Assembly: GCA_007695175.1 (NCBI GenBank)
Contig: REEH01000128.1
Location: 1 to 64,000, forward strand
Reading direction: 5' to 3'
From: Spirochaetaceae bacterium
Lineage (GTDB): Bacteria > Spirochaetota > Spirochaetia > DSM-27196 > Alkalispirochaetaceae
Length of the DNA stretch: 64,000 nt
Part shown: positions 50,768 to 59,714 of the stretch, one piece after another
How positions within the stretch are numbered: position 1 is the stretch's first letter
Layout of the letters: each line of letters opens with the position of its first letter
Notes under the pieces: generated by a model
The model's database searches: none
What the model saw: only the letters and a program-made list of their open reading frames with translations
Told to the model about the DNA's origin: nothing
Position numbers and translations under genes: made by a program

Positions 50768-53032
50768 TCACCTGTTCTCGGAAAAGCGTTTGCGGACCTC
50801 CCCGGCGACAACACCCAGCTCCTCCACCGAGCCCGCCGCGAGCATACGCGCCGCCGTTTCCTCCGCGTATTTGATCCCGACCTCGCGGACGTACGCGCCC
50901 GTTCTGATTATTTCTCCGGTATCCACGCTGAGCCTTCGTATCCCTATACCCAGGTAGAAGAGAGCCATTGCCGGGTCCGCCGCGTCCGCTCCGCATACCG
51001 AGATCGACCGCTTCCGGGCGATCGCCTCGGCCGTTACACGGGCCAGAGCGCGCAGTATGCCCGGATGCGGAGACCGATAGAGGGAGGCAACCCTGTGATT
51101 GGTGCGGTCGGCGCCAAGCATGTACATCGTGAGATCATTTGTTCCGATCGAAAAGAACTCCACCTCCGCTGCCAGCTCCGCCATGATCTCCGTTGTGGCC
51201 GGCAGTTCCACCATGATCCCGAGTTTCGGGTGGTGGTTGTGCGCAAGTCCATCGTCCCGGAGAGACGCAATGGAGCGGTTGACCTCTTCCCGGGCCGCAA
51301 GAAACTCGTCGATAGAGACAACCATGGGAAACTGGATGCCTATCTCCCGGTCCTCTCCGGCCCGCAGCATCGCCCTGAGCTGGTCGCGGAACAAATCGCG
51401 GTGTTCGAGAAGAAAACGAATACCGCGAAATCCCAGAAAGGGATTGTCCTCCCGACCAATCTGGCCGGCGAGAAGCTTGTCTCCCCCCAGGTCCATGGTG
51501 CGGAAACAGACCGGACGGCCCTCCATCGCCTCGACCACGCGCCGATATACGGTTACCTGTTCCTCCTCCGTGGGAAATCCGTTACGGATGAGGAACGGGA
51601 ATTCACTCCGGTACAAGCCGATTTCCTCCGCTCCCAGTTTGTGGGCCGTCCGGGCGTCCTTGACGAGATTCACATTCGCAAGAATGGAAATGGCCACACC
51701 GTCCGCAGTAAGGACCGGTGAGACGATTGGGGCGTGATCGCCTGCTTCCTCCCGCTGCCGTGTCTTTCGCAATCGGCCGCGGTATGCCTCGAGTATCTCC
51801 GGCGCGGGATCAACTACCAGCTTCCCGTCCTCGGCGTCCACCACGAGACGCACTCCGGAAGGTATCGCGAAAAGCCTCGGGTCCGCCGTGGCCACCATGG
51901 GCAGGCCGAGGGACTGCGCCAGGATAGCCACGTGACTGGTGGCTCCGCCGCCGCAGAATGCGAGGCCCTCCACGTTCTGCAGGTGCAGCTTGACCAGCTC
52001 CGAAGGGAAGACATCGCGGGCTACAACGACATGTCCGCGGTAATCACCGTCCTTCTCCTGGTGAGCCAGCAGATTGCGTGCGATCCGGTGACCCAGATCC
52101 TGCACATCCTGCACCTTCTCCTGAAAGCGCGGATCCGGAATGGCCGAGAAACGGCGGGCGAAATCGTCCACCACCACCTGAACCGCTTCCAGGGGCGGCA
52201 TGCCCTCCCGGGCAAGTTCTATCATCCTTCCCGCGAAGCTCGCATCACGAAGCATGAGGAGATGTGAGCTGAAAATCATCATGGCCACGTCGGAGAGCGT
52301 CTCATCCACCCGTTTCTGAAGATCTCCGAGCTGGGAGGCGCTCAGCTCAACCGCTTCCTCCATGCTGCGTCGCACCGATGCCGAACCGGTAAGGTTTACG
52401 CGCTCGTCCAGGTACTCGAGAAGCCCGATCGCGATACCCCGGGATGCGCTGGTCCCGTTGAGCAGTCCCGATTCGAAGCGTTCCGTCTCCACGCCGGCCG
52501 GCGACCGCGGAATCTCCTGCGCTTCATACAGGGCAGCGGCGTTTTCCAGCGTTGCCGCCAGATGCGATGCGATGGCCCGAAGGGTGCGGAGCGCCTGGTC
52601 GTCGATCGCTTCGGAAGAGCGGTACTGGAGGGTGAGTACACCGATACCCAGTTCCCCGCGCTTGATCGGCACTCCCAGAAAGGAGGGGTACTGTTCCTCC
52701 CCCAGGTCGGGTATCGTCTTGTTCAGGAGCGATTCCTCCGTATTCCGCTCCAGGACGGGGCTGTTCTTGAGAAAGGCGTGCCCCGTAAGGCCCTCTCCGG
52801 GAGCGAGGCGCACCTTTCCTACCAGTTCAGGATTCAGACCTCTCGTAGCACGCAGAACCAGCAGGTCCTGCTCCACGTCGTAGAGGTACACGGAGCACAC
52901 ATCGGCGTTGAGGTGATCCGCTACCGTATCCACCAGGTCCGCGAGAAACTGGTCGATCGTGGTGCGGCGGCCCAGCAGCTCCGCCAGATCCGTCACGGCA
53001 TTTATCAGGGCGAGTCCATCAAATCTTGACAC
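50768..53032 (-). CDS. ptsP: phosphoenolpyruvate-protein phosphotransferase with GAF domain (PtsP, EI-Ntr)
   Basis: 754 residues. GAF domain at about 1-165 (TIDQFLADLVDTVADHLNAD, then GLTGHAFLKNSPVLE). The EI N-terminal domain has the phospho-His in GGGATSHVAILAQS (near 370), then the PEP-binding barrel with FRTMDLGGDK, FLGFRGIRF and the catalytic Cys in SVCGADAAD. First enzyme of the nitrogen/regulatory PTS; it passes phosphate to NPr/HPr. No HPr or EIIA gene is in the window. GTG start with a TATCAT -10 box six bases upstream. Confidence 0.93.
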   Translation of the reverse strand: MSRFDGLALINAVTDLAELLGRRTTIDQFLADLVDTVADHLNADVCSVYLYDVEQDLLVLRATRGLNPELVGKVRLAPGEGLTGHAFLKNSPVLERNTEESLLNKTIPDLGEEQYPSFLGVPIKRGELGIGVLTLQYRSSEAIDDQALRTLRAIASHLAATLENAAALYEAQEIPRSPAGVETERFESGLLNGTSASRGIAIGLLEYLDERVNLTGSASVRRSMEEAVELSASQLGDLQKRVDETLSDVAMMIFSSHLLMLRDASFAGRMIELAREGMPPLEAVQVVVDDFARRFSAIPDPRFQEKVQDVQDLGHRIARNLLAHQEKDGDYRGHVVVARDVFPSELVKLHLQNVEGLAFCGGGATSHVAILAQSLGLPMVATADPRLFAIPSGVRLVVDAEDGKLVVDPAPEILEAYRGRLRKTRQREEAGDHAPIVSPVLTADGVAISILANVNLVKDARTAHKLGAEEIGLYRSEFPFLIRNGFPTEEEQVTVYRRVVEAMEGRPVCFRTMDLGGDKLLAGQIGREDNPFLGFRGIRFLLEHRDLFRDQLRAMLRAGEDREIGIQFPMVVSIDEFLAAREEVNRSIASLRDDGLAHNHHPKLGIMVELPATTEIMAELAAEVEFFSIGTNDLTMYMLGADRTNHRVASLYRSPHPGILRALARVTAEAIARKRSISVCGADAADPAMALFYLGIGIRRLSVDTGEIIRTGAYVREVGIKYAEETAARMLAAGSVEELGVVAGEVRKRFSENR

Positions 53033-53038
53033 CTGCGC

Positions 53039-53044
53039 ATGATA
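53039..53044 (-). promoter_or_regulatory. -10 box of ptsP promoter
   Basis: TATCAT on the minus strand (53044-53039), six bases before the GTG at 53032. The matching -35 is weak (T-rich). Confidence 0.45.
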
Positions 53045-53152
53045 GCCGATACGGGCCGCAAAAAAAAGGTCTTTTCCCGGAACTGGTGGAAAAAACCGCG
53101 ATTGATGGATATACTCATCTCCGATGAATCTAAAATTCCAGGAGGAGTTCCG

Positions 53153-53728
53153 ATGAGAAAAACACTTTTACTTGTAGCGGCGGCGGTCTTGGTTGTCCTG
53201 TTTGCAGCTGCCTGTGGTTCCGGCCCGGACCCGACCCCGACAGTGCAGCAGGCGCCTCCCGGTCTGCCCAGCTTCTACCTCAACCCGCCCCAGGCGGATG
53301 ACGCAATCTACGGTGTAGGGTCCGCAAAAATGTCCACCCTCGATACGTCCCGCAGAATGGCGATTTCCCGTGCCCGGGAGGACATCGCGTTCCAGATGAA
53401 CGCTTCGATTCAGGCCGCCATTGTGGATTACGCCCAGGAAGCGGGCGTGGACGGGCAGAGTCAGGTTATAAGCTTCGTGGAGACGATCTCCCGCCAGGTG
53501 ACCGAGACAACGCTTCAGGGTACGCGCACCGACCAGGTCGAGCAGGGGCCCGATGGTACGGTTTACGCGCTGGTGAGCTATCCGATGAACAGTTTCTCCG
53601 AAGCCGCCGCGCAGGCATTCCAGCGCAATGAGGACGCGGCTTTTGCGGAGTTCAAAGCAGACCAGGCGCTGCAGATGCTGGATCAGCAGTTGCAGAGTAA
53701 TCCGCCCCGGGCGGGATCTCAGAACTGA
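53153..53728 (+). CDS. LPP20-family lipoprotein
   Basis: 191 residues from ATG 53153, which follows AGGAGGAG by a normal distance; upstream in-frame codons to 53039 have no signal. Signal peptide ends LFAAAC (lipobox). The LPP20 domain at about 45-185 shows YGVGSAKMSTLDTSRRMAIS and EQGPDGTVYALVSYP. Outer or inner membrane lipoprotein, named after Helicobacter Lpp20; function unknown. TATACT at 53110-53115 may be its -10, giving a leader of about 30 bases. Followed by a terminator. Confidence 0.88.
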   Translation: MRKTLLLVAAAVLVVLFAAACGSGPDPTPTVQQAPPGLPSFYLNPPQADDAIYGVGSAKMSTLDTSRRMAISRAREDIAFQMNASIQAAIVDYAQEAGVDGQSQVISFVETISRQVTETTLQGTRTDQVEQGPDGTVYALVSYPMNSFSEAAAQAFQRNEDAAFAEFKADQALQMLDQQLQSNPPRAGSQN

Positions 53729-53772
53729 GGGACCCGCTCCCAAAACGCTACAGATAAAGTTGGAAACATATG

Positions 53773-53814
53773 AAACCGCCACCGGTCTCCGACCGGGGCG
53801 GTTTTCACTTTTTC
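53773..53814 (+). terminator. intrinsic terminator after LPP20 gene
   Basis: Stem AAACCGCC..CCGGT with ACCGG..GGCGGTTT (53773-53804, one bulged A), loop of five, then TTTT and a further T-run. Confidence 0.85.
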
Positions 53815-53859
53815 CGGGGCTCCACCGGATTCCCGGGAAAAAAAAGCAAAAAAACCTAA

Positions 53860-53907
53860 CGAACGGTCGGTAAAAGTGTTGACGGCTTGCGGGAGGGGTA
53901 ACTACTT
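53860..53907 (+). promoter_or_regulatory. RND operon promoter with TetR-like quasi-palindrome
   Basis: TTGACG (53879-53884), 17 bases, CTACTT (53902-53907). Just upstream lies CGAACGGTCG (53860-53869), eight of ten bases palindromic, in an AACGAACGGTCGGT block typical of TetR-family operators near efflux genes. No regulator gene is adjacent. Confidence 0.45.
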
Positions 53908-53926
53908 TCTCCCGACGGAGGCTGCG

Positions 53927-55042
53927 ATGATGGTAAATCTTAAGACGGTGGGTGTTCTGTTGGCTGTAACTCTGCTCCTCTCCTGTGGCAGAGGTGATAC
54001 GGACGGCTGGTCGGCTGCGACCGGTGACTGGGCCCAGGAGCGGGCTGCCGACGCCCGGGAAGCACCCGTCGCCGTGGAAGCCCTGGAGGTGACTCGCGGT
54101 TCAATCCTGCGGAGTATCGAGGGGTCCGGTACCGTGCGGGGCGAGACGGAAGTCACGGTGATTTCCGAGGCCCGGGGTCGTATCGAGGAGGCTTCCTTTG
54201 AACTGGGACAGCTTGTCCAGGAAGGGGACATCCTTGTTCGGGTGGACGATACCATTGCGCGTCTCAACGTGGATGAGGCACGGGAGGTTTACGAGAGCGC
54301 CCGCCTCGATCTGGAAGCCACGCAACGCCGCTTTGACGCGGGCAGTGCCTCCCAGGCGGATCTGACGCGGGCTCGCAGCACCGCGAACGGGGCGCAGGCG
54401 CGCCTTGAGGTGGCCAGAAAAGCTCTGCGCGATCAGACGGTCCGCGCGCCCGTATCAGGTTACGTGGCAAGCCGGGCGCAGGACATCAGCAGGGGCAACA
54501 ATCTGGAACGGGGAGTGCCGATCGCCCGCATAGTGGATCTTGATTTCCTCCGGGTGGAAGTGAGCGTCGGCGAACGGGAACTGCAGTTTCTGGAGCAGGG
54601 AGCAGCCGCGGCGGTCACCGTCGCCGCGTGCCGCAGCGAGCCCTACGATGCGTTAGTCTTCTCCATTTCGGCCGGTGCGGACGAACGGACGGGGAGTTAC
54701 CCCCTGGTAGTACGGTGGGAAAACAGGTGTGAACGGATCCGATCCGGGATGAGCGCCGCCGTGCGTATTACGCCTCGGAATGATTCCGAGGGCATCATCG
54801 TTCCCAGCTCCGCGATCAGACGCGACTCCGAGGGCAGCTACGTCTTTGTCGTTACCGGAGACCCCCGAGGAGGTGTGGCGGAGCGACGGGGAGTGGTAAT
54901 GGGTGATCGCCTTGGTGATCGCGTGCTCGTTCTTCAGGGGCTGCAGGAAGGGGAGGTGGTGCTGACCTCCGGTCTTTCGACGCTCAGGACCGGCCAGGCG
55001 GTGGATGCGACCGTTCTGGGACGCTCGGGAGACGTTCTGTGA
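53927..55042 (+). CDS. RND efflux membrane-fusion (periplasmic adaptor) lipoprotein
   Basis: 371 residues from ATG 53927 with GGAGG six bases upstream. Lipobox LLLSC near residue 18. Biotinyl-lipoyl halves at ISEARGRIEEASFELGQLVQ and VRAPVSGYVASRAQDI flank an alpha-hairpin (about 110-165); beta-barrel and membrane-proximal domains follow. AcrA/MexA-type adaptor linking the pump to TolC. The stop overlaps the pump gene start. The substrate cannot be told. Confidence 0.9.
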   Translation: MMVNLKTVGVLLAVTLLLSCGRGDTDGWSAATGDWAQERAADAREAPVAVEALEVTRGSILRSIEGSGTVRGETEVTVISEARGRIEEASFELGQLVQEGDILVRVDDTIARLNVDEAREVYESARLDLEATQRRFDAGSASQADLTRARSTANGAQARLEVARKALRDQTVRAPVSGYVASRAQDISRGNNLERGVPIARIVDLDFLRVEVSVGERELQFLEQGAAAAVTVAACRSEPYDALVFSISAGADERTGSYPLVVRWENRCERIRSGMSAAVRITPRNDSEGIIVPSSAIRRDSEGSYVFVVTGDPRGGVAERRGVVMGDRLGDRVLVLQGLQEGEVVLTSGLSTLRTGQAVDATVLGRSGDVL

Positions 55043-58000
55043 CTCTGGGGGGCTTTTCCGTACGGAACCCGGTTCTGATCAACCTCCTGATGATTCTGAT
55101 CCTGATCGTGGGTTTTTTCAGTCTGAATCGTCTCCCTCGGGAGCAGTTTGCCGAGGTGCCCTTCTATTTCGTGAATATCCTCGTACCCTTTCCCGGCGTA
55201 TCGGCGGAGGACATCGAGCAGAGCGTCACCGTGCCGGTAGAAAACGAGATGTCCGGCATGGACAAACTTGACGAGATCCAGTCGGTCACCACCGACGGGC
55301 TTGCCCGGATCACGCTGCAGTTTGACCAGGGGATTTCCAATGACGAGTTCCGTCGGTTGTTTCAGGATGTGCAGAATCGCTTCTCCACGATCGCTCTGCC
55401 GGCAGGTACTCTGCAGCCCTCGGTCTCCGAGTTTTCCACCAACGATTTCCTGCCCGTTATCGAAGTTGTCCTGAGTGGAGAGGTGCCCTATGCCGAGTTG
55501 AGCCGTACGGCCAGGACGCTTCGGGACGAGCTGCGTGGTGTCCGGGAGGTTTCCTCGGTCGATCTGGTGGGGTATCGGGACCGGCAGGTCCAGATAGAAC
55601 TGAACCGGGATCGCATGCAGACGCTGGGAATCTCCCTGGACGAAGTTGTTCGGGCCGTACAGGCCCAGAACGTGACCGTTCCCGGAGGGACGCTGCGGAC
55701 CGACAGCCGGGAGTTCCTGCTCCGCACGGTGGGCCGGCGGGAGACGGTGGAGCAGTTCGAACGGATCGTGATTCGCGGTAACGGTACGACCCTTCTCCGG
55801 GATATCGCAAACGTACGGGACGGTTTTGATCTTGACGGTACGGCGGCGCGCTTCAACGGGGAGCAGGCGATCAGTCTGCGGGTTGCCAAGATCCCCGGCG
55901 GGAGCTCCATCGGGATCGTTGAGAACATCCGGGACCGTATGGAGGTTTTCCAGCAGACCATGCCCGCGGGCATATCGGTACACTACGTAAGTGACTCCAC
56001 GATACAGATCCAGGACAGCCTGGATGTACTTCTCTCGAATGCCCTCTTCGGGCTGGGTCTGCTGGTTATCATACTCCTGATCTTCATCGGGGTTCGCAAT
56101 GCGATCATGACGGCTGTGGGAATCCCCCTCACCTTTGCTCTTACCTTCATCGTTCTGGACATGATGGGGGAGACGCTCAACGGCAACACACTCTTTGCGC
56201 TTGTTCTTGTTCTCGGTCTGGTGGTGGATCACGCGATAGTAATCGTGGAGAACAGCTACCGCCTGCAGTACCAGATGGGAATGAGTCGCCACGACGCGGC
56301 CATAAAGGGAGTCAACCAGGTTGTCGTACCCGTTATCGCCGCGACACTGACCACGATCGCGGCCTTTCTTCCGCTTACGCTCCTTCCGGGAATCATCGGT
56401 CGCTTCCTGAGGGTAGTGCCGATCACGGTGAGCATCGCCCTGATCGCTTCCACCTTTGAGGCTTCCGTCTTCCTTCCCAGTCACTACGCCGACTGGCCGG
56501 GAGGCGGAAAGAAAACGCGCCGGGGGCAACGGTTTGAACGGTTCCAGCAGCAGTTCAACGGTATCCTGGACGTGCTGTACGGCCGCCGGGGAGTGGTAGT
56601 GCTTGGAGCCCTTGTCGTTATGATCCTGGTCTTTTCCCGATTGGGATCGATCCAGCAGGATCTCTTTTCTTCCGAGGACGCCTCGCTCTACTACGTGGAG
56701 ATCGAACTGCCTCCGGGCAGCCCGGTGGAACGGACCGATCGGGTGGTGCGTCGGTTCGAGGAGCGCCTTCTGCCCCTGGTGGGCAACGGGGAAGTGCTGG
56801 CCATCAACTCCTACGTGGGATTCTCCGGGAGCGGGTCGGAAAATGTCAGGCAGGCGAATATCGCCCAACTGGTGGTGGACCTGGCGGAACCCAGGGATGG
56901 CCGTACGCGAACGGTAACCGAGATAATGGATGAGGCTCAGCAGATGACGGCCTCCATCCCCGGAGCGGACGTCGTGCGATTCCGCAAGCAGCAGGGCGGC
57001 CCGCCCACGGACCCACCCGTTTCCTTCCGCATATTCGGCGACAGTTTTACGGAACTGCGCGCCGTAACGGAGGCGTTCCAGGCGAAGCTCGCGGAGTATC
57101 CCGAGCTGTTCAATATCCGCAGCAACCTGGACGAGGGTACGCCGGAGATCCGCGTTCGCGTCGATGAGGATCGAGCCGCCGGGTTCGGCCTCAGCACGCA
57201 GTTGGTGGGACAGCACATACGGGGCAGCTTTGACGGTATTCGGGCGGGGTCCATCTTCGTGGACAACCAGGAGTCGGACGTGATCATCCGCTTCGGAGCA
57301 CAGGGAGCCGTCTCGGTAGACGCCCTTCTGCAGACCCGGATACCAACCCCCGACGGCAGGCAGATCCCCTTGAGTTCCGTGGCGGTGCTCGAGGAAGGAT
57401 CGTCAATCAGTGCAATCCGCCGTATCGACGGTGTCCGGGAGGTAACCGTTGCGGCGGACGCCTTTACCGCGGCCGGGGTCCCGGGTATCAACGCGGAACT
57501 GCGCAATCTTTTCGAAGCGGAACTCTCCGCGGCGAATCCCGGGGTTCGGCTGAGCGTCGGCGGGCAGTTCGCGGAGTTCGCCAATACTCTCCGGGAAATA
57601 CTTCGCGTTTTCGTGATCGGAGTATTCCTGATCTACCTTATTCTGGCTACGCAGTTCAACTCCTACACGCAACCGCTGCTCATCCTGATAACGGTACCCT
57701 TCGCCTTTGTGGGTGTAGTTCTTTTTCTTCTTGTTTCCGGAACTCCCCTCTCCACCACCGTGCTCTATGCCGGAGTTGCCCTGGCGGGGATTGCCGTCAA
57801 TGATACGATCGTACTGATCACCTTTGCCAATGAAGCGCGTCGCGAGGAAGGGACAGCGGTCGGGCCGGCGATCCGGGACGCCGCCGTTATGCGCCTGCGG
57901 CCTATTCTGCTCACCTCCCTGACCACCATAGCCGGACTGACCCCGACGGCACTGGGACTCGGTGGCCGCTCCGTTGTGTGGGGACCCATGGCGAGCACGA

Positions 58001-58191
58001 TTATCTTCGGGTTGCTCTTTTCCACCGTCACGACTCTGGTAGTGGTGCCCAGTTTCTACGGGCTCTTCTATGATCGCGCGCGGCGCGACGAGCGTCGGGC
58101 ACGACGGCGGGCCCGGAAGGAGCAGCGTGGCAGCGGTGGTACCGGCGCCGGCGGCGGCGGTACCGAAGAGCGGGAAAGGAAATACGCGTGA
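55039..58191 (+). CDS. RND-family efflux pump, inner-membrane subunit (AcrB-like)
   Basis: 1050 residues, about 12 membrane helices and two large periplasmic loops. The first helix is NPVLINLLMILILIVGFFSL. TM4 reads GLVVDHAIVIVEN: the first proton-relay Asp is D397, the usual second Asp is His 398. TM10 region GVALAGIAVNDTIVLI and FVGVVLFLLVSG are also family-like. A C-terminal basic/Gly tail of about 35 residues (RRARKEQRGSGGTGAGGGG) is an oddity. Tripartite partner of the adaptor upstream and TolC downstream. GTG start coupled to the adaptor gene. Confidence 0.92.
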   Translation: MTLGGFSVRNPVLINLLMILILIVGFFSLNRLPREQFAEVPFYFVNILVPFPGVSAEDIEQSVTVPVENEMSGMDKLDEIQSVTTDGLARITLQFDQGISNDEFRRLFQDVQNRFSTIALPAGTLQPSVSEFSTNDFLPVIEVVLSGEVPYAELSRTARTLRDELRGVREVSSVDLVGYRDRQVQIELNRDRMQTLGISLDEVVRAVQAQNVTVPGGTLRTDSREFLLRTVGRRETVEQFERIVIRGNGTTLLRDIANVRDGFDLDGTAARFNGEQAISLRVAKIPGGSSIGIVENIRDRMEVFQQTMPAGISVHYVSDSTIQIQDSLDVLLSNALFGLGLLVIILLIFIGVRNAIMTAVGIPLTFALTFIVLDMMGETLNGNTLFALVLVLGLVVDHAIVIVENSYRLQYQMGMSRHDAAIKGVNQVVVPVIAATLTTIAAFLPLTLLPGIIGRFLRVVPITVSIALIASTFEASVFLPSHYADWPGGGKKTRRGQRFERFQQQFNGILDVLYGRRGVVVLGALVVMILVFSRLGSIQQDLFSSEDASLYYVEIELPPGSPVERTDRVVRRFEERLLPLVGNGEVLAINSYVGFSGSGSENVRQANIAQLVVDLAEPRDGRTRTVTEIMDEAQQMTASIPGADVVRFRKQQGGPPTDPPVSFRIFGDSFTELRAVTEAFQAKLAEYPELFNIRSNLDEGTPEIRVRVDEDRAAGFGLSTQLVGQHIRGSFDGIRAGSIFVDNQESDVIIRFGAQGAVSVDALLQTRIPTPDGRQIPLSSVAVLEEGSSISAIRRIDGVREVTVAADAFTAAGVPGINAELRNLFEAELSAANPGVRLSVGGQFAEFANTLREILRVFVIGVFLIYLILATQFNSYTQPLLILITVPFAFVGVVLFLLVSGTPLSTTVLYAGVALAGIAVNDTIVLITFANEARREEGTAVGPAIRDAAVMRLRPILLTSLTTIAGLTPTALGLGGRSVVWGPMASTIIFGLLFSTVTTLVVVPSFYGLFYDRARRDERRARRRARKEQRGSGGTGAGGGGTEERERKYA

Positions 58192-59699
58192 AGTATCAAG
58201 GAGACACCATTTCGGCTTTCTTCGCTCCGGTCGTGCTCCTGCTGGCGCTCCTGCCCGTATCGTGGGCGGGTGCCGCGGAAACGCTCTCCCTCACCACGGC
58301 GGTCAGGAGAGTGCTGGAATCCGATCCGGGCATACAGGTATCCCGCAATCGCACCCTCCAGGCAAGGGAACGGTACAACCTTACCCTGAGCGGCACGCGT
58401 CCCCGGGCCGATCTGGAGGTGAGGCCCTACACCTATGACCGCAGGCGCACGCCTCCCGGTCCCTCCCCTGCGGGTGATACGCAAACCTACTCCGTCGGGG
58501 CCGGGCTCTTTCTCCGTCAGCCCCTCACGACCAGCGGCGCTCTTTCCGCCGGTATCGATCACACCACCAGGCGCGTATCTCCGGAGGAAGGCGCCGATCG
58601 CTGGGATCAGGTGCCGGAAGTGAGCCTCCGGTGGGACCAGCCACTCATGGCGGGAGAACAGATCATCGGGTCCAGACTCTTCCGGGCAGGATTGCGGGAG
58701 GCGGAGATCGGTTTCTCCCAGGCGGAATACATCCACGAAGCGACGAGGAACGATGCCGTGCGGGAGGTGCTGGAACTGTACACCCGGACGGGCAACCTCC
58801 GACGCTCCACCGAACTCCTGAGGGAGACAATTGAACTGCTCCGACGACAGCTGGAGTCGGCGGAGCTGGACCGGCAGCAGGGTCTGATCTCCGATACGGC
58901 GCTCCTTGCCCTGCAGGTTACGCTGAACAATCGCCGGGAAGCACTCTTCTCAACGCAGTTGCAGCTCGTTCAGGTGGAGCAGCTTCTTGCCCGATCCATG
59001 GGGATGGACGGAATCGAAGGGATGGAGCTCGAGGACCTTCCGGAGACGTTGCCGATACCGCAGTTCTCGGATCTGCGTACCGCCGTTCGTGACAATCCCC
59101 GGGTGCGCGTGGGGGAACTCACCGTGGAACAGGCGGAGAAACAGACGATCCTGGGAACGGCGACGGACCGGCCCTCTCTCTCTCTCTTTGCGAGGGCGAT
59201 GCCGGTCTATCCGGCGGAGCGGGAGGAACCGGACTCCTTCTCCGCTTCCTTCAGCGATCTCTTCACAAGTGACGCGGGAATCGACGTTACCGCCGGCCTG
59301 GCTGTAACGGTGCCGCTTCTGACGGCACGACAGCGGGCATACCGGACCAGGATCGACGAGCTGACCCGACGGAATGCGGTCCTGGAGCTGGAAGATCTGG
59401 AACAGGTTCTGGCAAACATGATGCGTACCCTGACGATGAATCGGCGCTTTCTTGAAGAGCGCCTGGAGCTGCTCGAGATGGATATCGATTACGAGGAGCG
59501 GCGCGTACAGAACGAGAGGACGCTGCTCGAGGCGGGGGTCACCACGGACCTGAGGGTCCGGGAAGTGGAACTTGATCTGCGTTCACGCCTGAACGAGCGG
59601 AGCAGGGTGCGGGCGGAGCTGCTCCTGAACAGCCTGGATATTCTCAGCCTCCTGGGGGAGGATCTGGAGGCACTCTTCCTTTCGTCCCGGGGGACCTGA
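58188..59699 (+). CDS. TolC-family outer-membrane efflux protein
   Basis: 503 residues. Signal peptide at about 1-29 ending WAGAAE. Two helical-hairpin halves with long coiled coils (about 185-265 and about 400-470: RTLTMNRRFLEERLELLEMD) and short beta strands. It forms the outer-membrane channel for the RND pump. GTG start overlapping the pump stop, completing the adaptor-pump-channel operon. Convergent with the M16 gene, 15 bases apart. Confidence 0.88.
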   Translation: MKYQGDTISAFFAPVVLLLALLPVSWAGAAETLSLTTAVRRVLESDPGIQVSRNRTLQARERYNLTLSGTRPRADLEVRPYTYDRRRTPPGPSPAGDTQTYSVGAGLFLRQPLTTSGALSAGIDHTTRRVSPEEGADRWDQVPEVSLRWDQPLMAGEQIIGSRLFRAGLREAEIGFSQAEYIHEATRNDAVREVLELYTRTGNLRRSTELLRETIELLRRQLESAELDRQQGLISDTALLALQVTLNNRREALFSTQLQLVQVEQLLARSMGMDGIEGMELEDLPETLPIPQFSDLRTAVRDNPRVRVGELTVEQAEKQTILGTATDRPSLSLFARAMPVYPAEREEPDSFSASFSDLFTSDAGIDVTAGLAVTVPLLTARQRAYRTRIDELTRRNAVLELEDLEQVLANMMRTLTMNRRFLEERLELLEMDIDYEERRVQNERTLLEAGVTTDLRVREVELDLRSRLNERSRVRAELLLNSLDILSLLGEDLEALFLSSRGT

Positions 59700-59714
59700 C
59701 CGCCCGCCGGACCG

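Noticed and set aside
54934-57216. 760-codon open frame on the minus strand
   Set aside because: Wholly antisense to the adaptor end and the RND pump, biased composition, no domain recognised; a shadow of high-GC codon use.
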